From Paenibacillus glycanilyticus NBRC 16618 (GTDB taxonomy: Bacteria > Bacillota > Bacilli > Paenibacillales > Paenibacillaceae), in assembly GCF_004000805.1 (NCBI RefSeq), contig NZ_BILY01000007.1, positions 174,388 to 238,387 of the forward strand: 64,000 nt of DNA. The letters run 5' to 3'. This document shows, piece by piece, positions 52,889 through 60,811 of this stretch (positions within the stretch are counted from its first letter, which is position 1; every line of letters begins with the position of its first letter). Under the pieces are notes generated by a model that saw nothing but the letters and a program-made list of their open reading frames with translations, ran no database searches and had not been told where the DNA came from. The translations under genes were made by a program, and so were the position numbers.

Positions 52889-53032
52889 TCAAATGTTCTT
52901 CCGATCGCTGTTGTTCACGGATTCCTTGATTAATGGTTAATAGGTTGGAATCCGTGAACAAAGGCGAACACTTAAAAGCTTTCTGAAAGAAAGCTACTTC
53001 GGAAGCATAAATCTTTCTCCAGAATCATTTGA
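52889..53032 (+). repeat. nested hairpin element, copy B (with insertion)
   Basis: Inner arms GTTCACGGATTCC and GGAATCCGTGAAC pair perfectly. The left conserved strand TTCTTCCGATCGCTGTTGT is identical to copy A. The right strand starts ACAAAGGCGAAC, then carries about 40 extra nt including a small hairpin (AGCTTTCT/AGAAAGCT) before CTTTCTCCAG. Outer arms are short (TCAAATG/CATTTGA). Confidence 0.72.
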
Positions 53033-53070
53033 GCTGCTCCATCCTCGCTTAACCTTTTTATAAGACCGAT

Positions 53071-53106
53071 AACGCCACCGGGTAATTCCGGTGGCGTTAT
53101 TTTTTT
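53071..53106. terminator. bidirectional terminator, hemQ and Nudix gene
   Basis: AACGCCACCGG pairs perfectly with CCGGTGGCGTT around GTAATT, then ATTTTTTT on plus. Confidence 0.9.
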
Positions 53107-53593
53107 AAGATAGATAGACGTCGTAAGACTGGTATTTCGTCTTGGTGGTTATTGGGCTGGATGATTTGAGCAGGCCAGGGTTAGAACCGTTGGCTGATTG
53201 GATGAATTGTTTTGCGAGATCAATGACCTGTGGGTCATTTAAAGCCTGAGACGGACTTTGGAATCGCAGATCGGAGATCTCGTTCTGATCCAATGCCATT
53301 AGTTCGCCGGATACATACTCCATTTCGAAAACAATATAAATCCCCGTCTCCCTAACATCCCCCACTTGCCTCACTCCGCTTCGGATGCCCACAATTCTTG
53401 TTGGGACAGCGGACAGCCCCGTCTCCTCCTGAACTTCCCGAATCAAAGCTTCCTCTAAGGATTCCCCTGCTTCAACAAATCCACCCGGCAGCAGCCATAA
53501 TCCTTTATTAGCTCCATCATTTTGTTGAACCAGCAAAACCTCATCCGCTTTGCGCACGATTCCCCCAACCGAAATCGAAAATGGATATGTCAC
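53105..53593 (-). CDS. Nudix hydrolase
   Basis: 162 aa. The complete Nudix box (GX5EX7REUXEEXGU) spans residues 38-60: GFVEAGE, REVQEETGL. The N-terminal strand pair (SVGGIVRKADEVLLVQQ) is standard. Such enzymes hydrolyse nucleoside diphosphate derivatives; the substrate cannot be read from sequence. The C-terminus (about 130-162) is Ser/Thr/Lys-rich and may be disordered. It is convergent with hemQ. Confidence 0.9.
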   Translation of the reverse strand: MTYPFSISVGGIVRKADEVLLVQQNDGANKGLWLLPGGFVEAGESLEEALIREVQEETGLSAVPTRIVGIRSGVRQVGDVRETGIYIVFEMEYVSGELMALDQNEISDLRFQSPSQALNDPQVIDLAKQFIQSANGSNPGLLKSSSPITTKTKYQSYDVYLS

Positions 53594-53755
53594 CTTTGCC
53601 GCCTCCCAACATTCCTGCTTTGGTTACAGCATAAGACCAACCTTGGTAATAACTGAAATATATAGACTCGATAGAGCTTATAGTTAATAACAATAATACT
53701 CCTGCAACTCTGTGTATCGAACACAGTCCGGAACCTCCACAAAAAAAAGCCTCAG

Positions 53756-53940
53756 CTAACGAAACTACGTATCGCTATTCGCTCGAATTTAGCGGTTTGG
53801 GAATTCTAACGAAACCTGGTATCGCTATTTACCGCTTATAAGCATCATAATGCCCGAAAAAGGGCAAATAGCGATATGACGTTTTGTTAGATTTGAAAAA
53901 TGGCCTATTTGCGGCAAATAACGATACGACGTTTCGTTAG
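53756..53940. repeat. inverted pairs of a 25-bp CTAACGAAAC repeat
   Basis: Copies at 53756-53780 and 53806-53830 (direct) and at 53866-53890 and 53916-53940 (inverted); consensus CTAACGAAACGTCGTATCGC then TATTT. The direct pair and the inverted pair can fold on each other. The 480-bp gap between the Nudix gene and the 54-kb operon holds no gene that I can support. Confidence 0.85.
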
Positions 53941-53996
53941 ATCGCGAAGCGAAGCCGGGGCGAAGTCGCGGATCTGACAAACGTCCGATACAAAAC

Positions 53997-54073
53997 AAAA
54001 AAGCTTTCACCGAAGCGCAATGTCGTTAAGTTTGCTTAACTTAATGACATTGTCGCCGAAGCGAAAGCTTTTT
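53997..54073 (-). terminator. long terminator hairpin
   Basis: A stem of over 30 bp: AAAAAGCTTTCGCTTCGGCG with its near complement, inner AATGTC and TTAAGTT arms, small loop, then a T-run on the minus strand. It follows the small gene at 54075. Confidence 0.88.
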
Positions 54074-54074
54074 A

Positions 54075-54335
54075 TTAATCTTCGTCGTCCTCGTCCAGGA
54101 GGCCGAGGCGTTTTTGTTCGAGATAGAGCTCGGTCGCTCGGTCGCGCTCGCGGCCTTTCTCCTTCAGCCGCTCGATGGCGGGCAGAATGAGAATATCCAC
54201 TTCTTTTTGCACCGTATACGACAGATCATAACGCTGCTGGGACTCGAGGAACGAGCCCACCTCCATCAACGCATTGTATCGGTCGAGCTCATCCCGGGTC
54301 AATAATCCCCGGACTTGAACGCTGCAGTGGCGCAT
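54075..54335 (-). CDS. uncharacterised small protein coupled to yumB
   Basis: 86 aa, not recognised. Mostly helical and charged, with a basic-acidic region KEKGRERDRATELYLEQKR and an acidic end LLDEDDED. The start Met overlaps the yumB stop (TAATG), so it depends on yumB translation; AAAGGGAAG lies inside the yumB end. A longer frame begins inside yumB and is rejected. No membrane segment or metal motif. Role possibly linked to the dehydrogenase, by coupling only. Confidence 0.7.
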   Translation of the reverse strand: MRHCSVQVRGLLTRDELDRYNALMEVGSFLESQQRYDLSYTVQKEVDILILPAIERLKEKGRERDRATELYLEQKRLGLLDEDDED

Positions 54336-55528
54336 TACAGGAACTTCCCTTTCCGCAGCACAAGCGGAATACCGCCGATAATGAACAGGTAACGGAGATC
54401 GATCATCTTTTTCAGCCAAGCAGCCGTGCGGCCTTTGTATTTCTTGCCGAAGGCGATGCCAATCGCTTCGCCTTTGCCAAGCGACGCCACCGTGCCTTTG
54501 TTGCTGAAGACAAAGGCCTTCAAAGGCTGGTTGCGGATCGAAGCAATCAGGTTATGCGCGCATACGACGCCTTGCTGCATGGCGATTTGAGCGGTTGGCG
54601 GGTATGGACGGCCCTCAGGATTAAACATCAGAGAATTGTCGCCCACGATGTAAATATTCTCATGGCCTGGCGCGCGCAGGTTGTCGTCCACTTTTACGCG
54701 TCCGCGCATCGTTTCAAAGCCTGCATCCTCAATCAGACGATTGCCGCGGATACCCCCGGTCCAAATAACCGTCTGCGATTTGATTTCTTCGCCTTCGCCA
54801 ACGACGACGCCGTCCGGCGTGCACTCTTTGATCGCCGTTCCGATGCGGAACGTTACGCCTTTTTTGGTTAATACGTCCATCGCGTATTCCACGAGTTCAG
54901 GATCGAAGCCCGGAAGCGCGGTTGGAGCAGCTTCAATATTATAAATTTTCACGAGTGCGGGATCGACGTCGAACTGCTTGCACAGCTCAGGGATACGGTC
55001 GGACAGCTCACCAATGAATTCGATGCCGGTAAAGCCCGCTCCGCCTACGATAAAGGTCAGGTAGTCGGTACGATGCGGTTCGCGCTTGAAGCGCGCGAAT
55101 TGATATTCGATATGCTCGCGGATGAGGCGGACGGAGTTGATGCTTCTAATATTCATTGCATATTCGCCAAGCCCAGGAATGCCGAAGGTTTCCGGCTCGC
55201 CGCCAAGACCGATGACCAAGTAATCATACGAAAGAGTTCCATCTTCGAGAATAACCTTTTTGTCCTGCGGACGAATTTGAACGACCGTCGATTTCACGAA
55301 GTCGATCTTGAATTCGTCAATCAGCTTGGAAATGCTGACGCGCGCATTCTCAGGATTATCCGTTCCCGCAGCAGGCATATGCAAATGCGTTGTAATATAA
55401 TGATAGTCGTGCTTATTCACCAAAGTGACGTCGGCCTCGTTATAATTAAGTTCTTTTTGCAACCGCAGCGCAGTAAGCACACCGCCGTAGCCAGCTCCTA
55501 AGATGACAATTTTGGGTATGTTGCTCAT
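54335..55528 (-). CDS. yumB: type II NADH dehydrogenase-like FAD oxidoreductase (YumB)
   Basis: 397 aa. FAD-binding N-terminus IVILGAGYGGVLTALRL, NAD-binding fold IVGGAGFTGIEFIGEL, and the flavin-closing segment NIYIVGDNSLMFNPEGRPYPPTAQIAMQQG. The C-terminus (MIDLRYLFIIGGIPLVLRKGKF) is amphipathic for membrane contact, as in Ndh-2. It resembles Bacillus YumB/Ndh enzymes passing electrons from NADH to quinone without proton pumping. ATG 55528 is preceded by a weak GGATGGG; the longer frame lacks a site. A Rex-like operator lies about 50 nt upstream. Confidence 0.9.
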   Translation of the reverse strand: MSNIPKIVILGAGYGGVLTALRLQKELNYNEADVTLVNKHDYHYITTHLHMPAAGTDNPENARVSISKLIDEFKIDFVKSTVVQIRPQDKKVILEDGTLSYDYLVIGLGGEPETFGIPGLGEYAMNIRSINSVRLIREHIEYQFARFKREPHRTDYLTFIVGGAGFTGIEFIGELSDRIPELCKQFDVDPALVKIYNIEAAPTALPGFDPELVEYAMDVLTKKGVTFRIGTAIKECTPDGVVVGEGEEIKSQTVIWTGGIRGNRLIEDAGFETMRGRVKVDDNLRAPGHENIYIVGDNSLMFNPEGRPYPPTAQIAMQQGVVCAHNLIASIRNQPLKAFVFSNKGTVASLGKGEAIGIAFGKKYKGRTAAWLKKMIDLRYLFIIGGIPLVLRKGKFL

Positions 55529-55573
55529 CGTATGATCCCATCCATTCCTTAGCTTGTTTATGTGTCTTTTTGT

Positions 55574-55591
55574 TTGTGAAAAATTACACAA
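55574..55591 (-). promoter_or_regulatory. Rex-like redox operator upstream of yumB
   Basis: TTGTGAAAAATTACACAA matches TTGTGAAN4TTCACAA with one mismatch. Rex senses NADH/NAD and represses ndh in Bacillus. The site lies between the likely promoter region and the yumB start. Confidence 0.7.
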
Positions 55592-55818
55592 TCCGTGCTG
55601 GATCTATATTTCTACCCCAGCGAATTGTGTCATTTTTTGGTCCGATTTATCGCTCCGATTGTACGCTATAAATACCCGCGTTGCAGTCCTATTTATCTAC
55701 TGTTGACTGTCCAAATTCGGCGCCATACATACAATACATCAGAAATATTACATAGTTTTCACTTAAACTTCAAGAGCAAAATATACGAAAAACTTTAGAG
55801 CAGCATACAAATTAATAT

Positions 55819-55847
55819 TTCCTTCTTGGAAACGCCAGGCATATAAT
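55819..55847 (+). promoter_or_regulatory. candidate promoter of yumC
   Basis: Weak TTCCTT (55819-55824) and good TATAAT (55842-55847), 17-bp spacer. Confidence 0.5.
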
Positions 55848-55883
55848 AGAAAGCAGATCATCAATATATTGGAGGTGCTTTCC

Positions 55884-56885
55884 ATGTCATCCGTAGAGCA
55901 GCCGAATAACCTTGCAGATATTATCATTATTGGCGGCGGGCCTGCCGGCCTGTTTGCAGCCTTTTATGGCGGAATGCGCCAGGCATCCGTTAAAATTATC
56001 GAGAGCATGCCTCAGCTAGGCGGTCAGCTAGCAGCCCTTTATCCGGAGAAGTACATATATGACGTGGCCGGGTTCCCGAAAGTTACAGCCCAAGAGCTTG
56101 TTGATCGGTTAATTGAGCAAATCAGTCTTTTTCAGCCGGAAATATTATTAGAAGAAAAAGTCGTTGAAGTGAACAAACAGAGCGAACGTTTATTTGAAGT
56201 CATTACCAATAAAGCCGTACATTATGCAAAAGCCGTTATTATTACGGGGGGCGTGGGCGCTTTCGAGCCGCGCAAGCTGGAGCTGCCCGAAGCCGTGCAA
56301 TACGAGAAGAGCAATCTTCATTATTTCGTCGGGGATCTGAACCGGTTCAAGGGGCAAAAGGTACTGCTCACGGGCGGCGGCGATTCGGCCGTTGACTGGG
56401 CGCTGATGCTTGAGCCCATCGCGGAGTCGGTTACGCTGGTACACCGCCGCGACAAGTTCCGCGCGCATGAACATAGCGTAGAGAATCTGATGAACTCGAA
56501 GGTTATCGTCCAGACGCCTAAAGAGGTTACCTCTCTCCACGGGGACGGCCGGATCAGCCGCGTAACGCTGACGGATGTCAAAACCAAGGAGCAAGCCGAG
56601 ATCGAAGTAGATGCGGTAATCGTCAATTACGGCTTTGTGTCCTCTCTCGGCCCGATTGCCGAATGGGGCATTGAAATTCAAGGCGGCTCCATTGTCGTGG
56701 ACACTAGAATGGAGACCAGCGTCAGCGGCATTTTTGCCGCGGGAGACATTACGACCTACCCGGGCAAGCTGAAGCTGATTGCCGTTGGCTTCGGGGAAGC
56801 CCCTACCGCCATTAATAACGCAAAGGTCTATATTGATCCGGACGCTAAGCTCTCACCGGGGCATAGCAGCAACATGAAGCTGTAG
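55884..56885 (+). CDS. yumC: ferredoxin/flavodoxin-NADP+ reductase (YumC type)
   Basis: 333 aa thioredoxin-reductase-like FNR. FAD site [22 protein letters not shown] site [14 protein letters not shown] with [10 protein letters not shown], and C-terminal FAD contact [27 protein letters not shown]. It lacks the CxxC of thioredoxin reductases, which separates it as FNR. Start ATG 55884 is 8 nt after GGAGG; a TTG at 55869 overlaps that site. Divergent from yumB. Confidence 0.95.
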   Translation: MSSVEQPNNLADIIIIGGGPAGLFAAFYGGMRQASVKIIESMPQLGGQLAALYPEKYIYDVAGFPKVTAQELVDRLIEQISLFQPEILLEEKVVEVNKQSERLFEVITNKAVHYAKAVIITGGVGAFEPRKLELPEAVQYEKSNLHYFVGDLNRFKGQKVLLTGGGDSAVDWALMLEPIAESVTLVHRRDKFRAHEHSVENLMNSKVIVQTPKEVTSLHGDGRISRVTLTDVKTKEQAEIEVDAVIVNYGFVSSLGPIAEWGIEIQGGSIVVDTRMETSVSGIFAAGDITTYPGKLKLIAVGFGEAPTAINNAKVYIDPDAKLSPGHSSNMKL

Positions 56886-56975
56886 CGAATGTTAAAACGG
56901 AAATAAGAAGGGTATCCTAACGTTGGCGTTTCATTCAAGTGCAGGCAATCTGCACGAGCCAAGGAGGATACCCTT

Positions 56976-57236
56976 ATGTTTTGTCCTGTATGCAATGGCA
57001 TGCAGCCGCTGGATGCAGCTTGCTCCAATTGTGGCCAAGCGATGGAAGATTGGGGCCGAATGACGGACTGGATTGGTCCTTATGCACCTTATGTGCCACT
57101 TGAGACGGAAATGACTTCATGGAATCAATCGGCCGATAATAGAAACTGCTTGCATATTGTATACTGCTCGTCCTGCGAACGGACGGTTGAGGCTGCCGTT
57201 ATGGAAATAGGGAGTACACCTTTAAATAGCGTTTGA
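56976..57236 (+). CDS. small zinc-ribbon-like protein
   Basis: 86 aa, family not recognised. Cysteine pairs CPVC (3-6) and CSNC (16-19) form a likely N-terminal zinc ribbon, and a further CSSC appears near residue 66. The centre is Trp/Tyr/Pro-rich (WIGPYAPYVPLE). AAGGAGG lies 7 nt before the ATG. Its 3' end overlaps the convergent sda by 15 bp, which implies tight packing or antisense transcription. Confidence 0.75.
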   Translation: MFCPVCNGMQPLDAACSNCGQAMEDWGRMTDWIGPYAPYVPLETEMTSWNQSADNRNCLHIVYCSSCERTVEAAVMEIGSTPLNSV

Positions 57237-57365
57237 GGCGGCAGCCTTGTTGAGTTGTCTTCGCTTCATCTCGAGCAGAAGCATTCGGATGAAGTCGTCT
57301 TCCAGCTTGTACTGAATAGCGGCAAGGTAGGTGTCTTCCAGCAGCTCGTCTGACAGCAGATCCAT
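57222..57365 (-). CDS. sda: sporulation inhibitor Sda
   Basis: 47 aa checkpoint protein. LSDELLEDTYLAAIQYKLEDDFIRMLLLEMKRRQL matches the two-helix hairpin of Bacillus Sda, which binds KinA (and related kinases) to stop sporulation when replication is active or damaged. The ATG at 57365 follows AAAGGAAG. A seven-site DnaA-box cluster upstream fits DnaA control as in Bacillus. The last residues (KAAASNAI) differ from Bacillus Sda. Too short for most gene callers. Confidence 0.93.
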   Translation of the reverse strand: MDLLSDELLEDTYLAAIQYKLEDDFIRMLLLEMKRRQLNKAAASNAI

Positions 57366-57447
57366 ACCTGGACACTTCCTTTCTTCCTAAAGTTTCCTGA
57401 GCTGTCCCCATCGTAACATGCCCTTTTCCCTACAACAATGGCCCCCA

Positions 57448-57631
57448 TTATACACATATCCTTGTGGACAGGCTGTGTATGAGATGTGAATACAAGTCGA
57501 AAAATGAGGATTTAACGCAGTGGATGATGTGGATACTTTTATACACAGCCTTTTTTTACCAAAACGCGATAAAAAACTTTAATCGAAATTCCTTGCCCCA
57601 TTAATGGAATATATTGAAATTATGTGCATAA
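57448..57631. promoter_or_regulatory. DnaA-box cluster upstream of sda
   Basis: Perfect boxes at 57448-57456 (TTATACACA), 57539-57547 (TTATACACA) and 57623-57631 (TGTGCATAA). Near-matches at 57463 (7/9), 57474, 57485 and 57528 (8/9 each). Consistent with DnaA-dependent sda transcription; no origin features (dnaA/dnaN genes) are here. Confidence 0.8.
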
Positions 57632-57649
57632 GCTTGTAGTTTCCCCGTG

Positions 57650-57673
57650 AAAAAAAACAAACCCGAAAGGGTT
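57650..57673 (-). terminator. intrinsic terminator of YheC/D-like gene
   Basis: AAACCC pairs with GGGTTT around TTTC, then GTTTTTTTT on the minus strand. Confidence 0.8.
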
Positions 57674-57693
57674 TATGATCGGCCTTTTCCTTC

Positions 57694-58365
57694 TTATTGC
57701 GGCCTCGTATTCACTTCGAAGATCCATATCTTGCCGTTAACGTCGATGCCGTAATCAAACCCTAACTGCCCAACGCCAGGGAACCTTTCCTCCAGTATTC
57801 GCGTTGATGCAACGGTCAGATCGCGCATTTTTTGCTTTTTCGCCCCCACCAGAGACGGAGATAAGGATCGGCGGATTCCCTCTGCCGCCGTAACCATCGT
57901 GCCGCCTTGGCACAGGTTCGTGACAAACAGACCCGGCTTTGCTATTCTCCCTACCATGGAGCGATATTCCCAGCCTGTTTCCGTCTTTACATATTTGACC
58001 CGGTAATCAATCGGACGTGCGCCAACCTTGGCAAGACGGATGCCCTTTTGAATCAGATAAGGACGATTTTTGCGTTTCTTGTCGAGTGCGGATTTGAGAG
58101 CTTCAAAGCTGGCATAAGAATGCGTGGTCGAATGAGAGGTAAAGCTGTAGCCCGAGCTTGTCTTCGATACCTTAATAACGCCGTGTCCTCCCGTGCCGAT
58201 AACCGGCTTGATGACAACCATTTGATGCTTGCCGAGCATGCTTCTTAAGTTGCCGGCATTATATAGCTTTGTTGGCGGTATATGCGGGGCAATAAACGGA
58301 TCGGCGAGCAGCGCCGCCTGCTTAGCCCATTTATCGGGGACTGGCCGGCCAAGTTGTTCTTCCAT
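57694..58365 (-). CDS. YheC/YheD-like ATP-grasp protein (spore coat-associated)
   Basis: 223 aa. ATP-grasp features: MVVIKPVIGTGGHGVIKV as the nucleotide-binding strand-loop, YLIQKGIRLAKVG, and the metal-binding end FDYGIDVNGKIWIFEVNTRPQ. The latter closely resembles YheC/YheD of Bacillus, which associate with the spore coat. The protein stops right after NTRPQ, so the usual tail is short. ATG 58365 follows AAAGGAGATTGATAGC; the upstream frame is not used. Substrate unknown. Confidence 0.82.
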   Translation of the reverse strand: MEEQLGRPVPDKWAKQAALLADPFIAPHIPPTKLYNAGNLRSMLGKHQMVVIKPVIGTGGHGVIKVSKTSSGYSFTSHSTTHSYASFEALKSALDKKRKNRPYLIQKGIRLAKVGARPIDYRVKYVKTETGWEYRSMVGRIAKPGLFVTNLCQGGTMVTAAEGIRRSLSPSLVGAKKQKMRDLTVASTRILEERFPGVGQLGFDYGIDVNGKIWIFEVNTRPQ

Positions 58366-58435
58366 GCTATCAATCTCCTTTCCTATTAATAGCATATGAA
58401 GGACGAACGGTTGTCTCTTGGATGATTGTCCGAGC

Positions 58436-58477
58436 AAAAAAAGAGGAAGTACCGTTCTTCACGGCACTCCCTCTTCC
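58436..58477 (-). terminator. intrinsic terminator of topB
   Basis: AAGAGGGAGTGCCGT pairs (one mismatch) with ACGGTACTTCCTCTT, then a T-run on the minus strand. Confidence 0.85.
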
Positions 58478-58479
58478 GG

Positions 58480-60639
58480 TTATTCCTTATCTTGTTTGTT
58501 CATCGCGGCTTTCAGCGCATCGGCGAGACTATTGGACAGCGATACATTATCGCTGTACTGCTCGATCATCTTCTTCTGCTGATGCTTATTGATCTTACCG
58601 CCCTGCTTGTCGCCCAGCATCTCGATCACGTTGCATGGTCTGCACTGCGCGTACTTGCCTGCCTTGCCGTTATGAATTTCCATCTTCTTATGGCATTGCG
58701 GGCAGCGCTTATTGGACAACGCAGGCTCGGCCTGGCGGCGGTAGCTGCACTCCCGGTCGGAGCAGACCAGCGACTTGCCGCGCTTGCCCTTCACTTCCAT
58801 CAGCAGCTTGCCGCATTCCGGGCAGCGCGAATGGGTCAAGTTATGCGGCTTGTATTCCTTCGTCTCATTCTTAACCGCCGTAACCCATTTGTCCGCCTGC
58901 TCCCGGATTCCGGCCATGAACCGCTTCGCGTCTCCCTGTCCATGCGCGATAAGCTCAAGCTCCCGCTCCCACTTGGCCGTCAGATCCGGGCTGCGCAGCT
59001 CGTCAACAACCAGCTCGATCAGCTGCTTGCCTTTGCTCGTCGGAACCAGGCGGTTCTGGGTGCGCTCAATGGTATCGGTCGAAAGAAGCTTCTCGATAAT
59101 ATCCGCGCGGGTAGCCGGCGTGCCAAGTCCATGCTTCTCCATTTTCGAGAGCAAAGAGGCCTCCGTGTAACGCGCCGGAGGAAGCGTGCGCAGCTCCTTC
59201 AAGCGGCTCTGCTTCACCGGAACAGCTTGTCCTTGGACAAGCTCCGGCAGCAGCTGCTCCGGAGTGCTCTTGTCCTCGCCGCGCCCGCTCTCCTCCTCGT
59301 CGTCCTCGTCTGCGGCAAGTCTCGCGTCACTGCCGCCGTACAGCTCTTTCCAGCCGATATCCTTCTGGACTTTGCCTTTCGCGTACAGCTTGTCTTGGCC
59401 AACCGTCAGCACGACGCTTGTCTCGTCGTACGTATACGGCGGGTAAAACAACGCGATAAAACGGCGCACGATCAGATCGTACAGCTTGCGTTCATCGTTG
59501 CTGAGAGCCGATAAATTCACGTACTCGTCGGTCGGGATAATCGCATGGTGATCGCTCACTTTGCTGTCGTCCACGAAGCGTTTCGTGACGGTCAGCTGAC
59601 CCCGGAGCAGCTTGCGGGCAAGCGGTGCATACGGCCCCACCGCAACGCTCTCCAGGCGTCCTTTAAGCGTTGGCACGATATCGCTCGACAAATAACGAGA
59701 GTCCGTACGCGGGTAAGTAACGAGCTTATGCTGCTCGTACAGCTTCTGCAGGACATTCGACGTCATTTTCGCCGAAAAACCAAGCCGTTTGTTGGCTTCC
59801 CGCTGCAGCTCCGTCAAATCGAAAGCCTGCGGATGAGGCTCGGACTTCTGGGTTGTGCGAAGCTTATCAACCTTGGCGTTCTTCCCTTGCAGGCGTGAGA
59901 CAACCGCTTCAGCTTCGCTTCTGTCCCACACTCTGCCGTCATGATTGTCATTCTGGCGCCACAGCGCCTGGAATGCTCCCAGATCCGCCGATACCGTCCA
60001 ATAAGGCTGCGATTGAAATTGGTTAATCTCTTTCTCCCGGTCGATCAGCGCGCCAAGCGTTGGCGTCTGCACGCGGCCGGCAGCAAGCTGGGCATTGTAT
60101 TTCACCGTAAGTGCGCGTGTGACATTAAGTCCGATCAGCCAGTCCGCCTCCGCCCGGCAGACGGCCGATGCGTACAAGTTATCGTATTGCCGGCCCGGCT
60201 TAAGCGCCTTAAAGCCATCCTTGATCGCTTTGTCCGTCTGGGACGAAATCCACAGCCGCTTGAACGGCTTGCGCCAGTGAACAAGCTCCATAATCCATCT
60301 GGCTACAAGCTCCCCTTCCCGCCCGGCATCGGTTGCGATAATAAGCTCGCCGATATCCGGTCGTTTGCACAGCTGCGCTACCGCCTTGTATTGATGCGAC
60401 GTCTCGCGCATGACCTTCAGGTTCATTTTACCCGGAAGCAGAGGAAGATCCTCCAGATTCCATGTCTTGTATTTCGGATCGTAATCCTCCGGCTCCGCAA
60501 GCGTCACCAGATGGCCAAGCGCCCAAGTGACTACGTAGTTGGGGCCTTCCATATAGCTTTTATTTTTACTGCCGCAGCCGAGAACGCGCGCAATTTCTTT
60601 TGCGACGCTTGGCTTTTCCGCAAGCACTAACGATTTCAT
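58480..60639 (-). CDS. topB: DNA topoisomerase III
   Basis: 719 aa type IA topoisomerase. The N-terminal Toprim domain has SLVLAEKPSVAKEIARVLG and ATDAGREGELVARW. The catalytic Tyr is in LVTYPRTDSRYLSSD (about residue 310). The C-terminal part carries zinc-finger-like cysteine pairs (CPECGKLL, VCSDREC, CPQCHKKM, QCRPC) and a Lys/Gln-rich tail. Resolves linked DNA during replication and recombination. Monocistronic with a terminator. Confidence 0.96.
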   Translation of the reverse strand: MKSLVLAEKPSVAKEIARVLGCGSKNKSYMEGPNYVVTWALGHLVTLAEPEDYDPKYKTWNLEDLPLLPGKMNLKVMRETSHQYKAVAQLCKRPDIGELIIATDAGREGELVARWIMELVHWRKPFKRLWISSQTDKAIKDGFKALKPGRQYDNLYASAVCRAEADWLIGLNVTRALTVKYNAQLAAGRVQTPTLGALIDREKEINQFQSQPYWTVSADLGAFQALWRQNDNHDGRVWDRSEAEAVVSRLQGKNAKVDKLRTTQKSEPHPQAFDLTELQREANKRLGFSAKMTSNVLQKLYEQHKLVTYPRTDSRYLSSDIVPTLKGRLESVAVGPYAPLARKLLRGQLTVTKRFVDDSKVSDHHAIIPTDEYVNLSALSNDERKLYDLIVRRFIALFYPPYTYDETSVVLTVGQDKLYAKGKVQKDIGWKELYGGSDARLAADEDDEEESGRGEDKSTPEQLLPELVQGQAVPVKQSRLKELRTLPPARYTEASLLSKMEKHGLGTPATRADIIEKLLSTDTIERTQNRLVPTSKGKQLIELVVDELRSPDLTAKWERELELIAHGQGDAKRFMAGIREQADKWVTAVKNETKEYKPHNLTHSRCPECGKLLMEVKGKRGKSLVCSDRECSYRRQAEPALSNKRCPQCHKKMEIHNGKAGKYAQCRPCNVIEMLGDKQGGKINKHQQKKMIEQYSDNVSLSNSLADALKAAMNKQDKE

Positions 60640-60811
60640 ACTCGAATCCCTCTCCCTGCCGTAAAATCATTGTACAAGTATACTAGAAAAAAGGCGGCGA
60701 GACCAATGCCAAGCGCTAAATCCGCCTTATTTTACCCGGCAATTCCCGGTGTGATATAGTAGGTTCACGAGTTTAACGAAACCTATATGCGCCAAGTAAG
60801 GAGATGTCCGA

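Noticed and set aside
57448..57631. Replication origin
   Set aside because: DnaA boxes alone suit sda control; no dnaA, dnaN, rpmH or AT-rich unwinding element with DnaA-trio is present.
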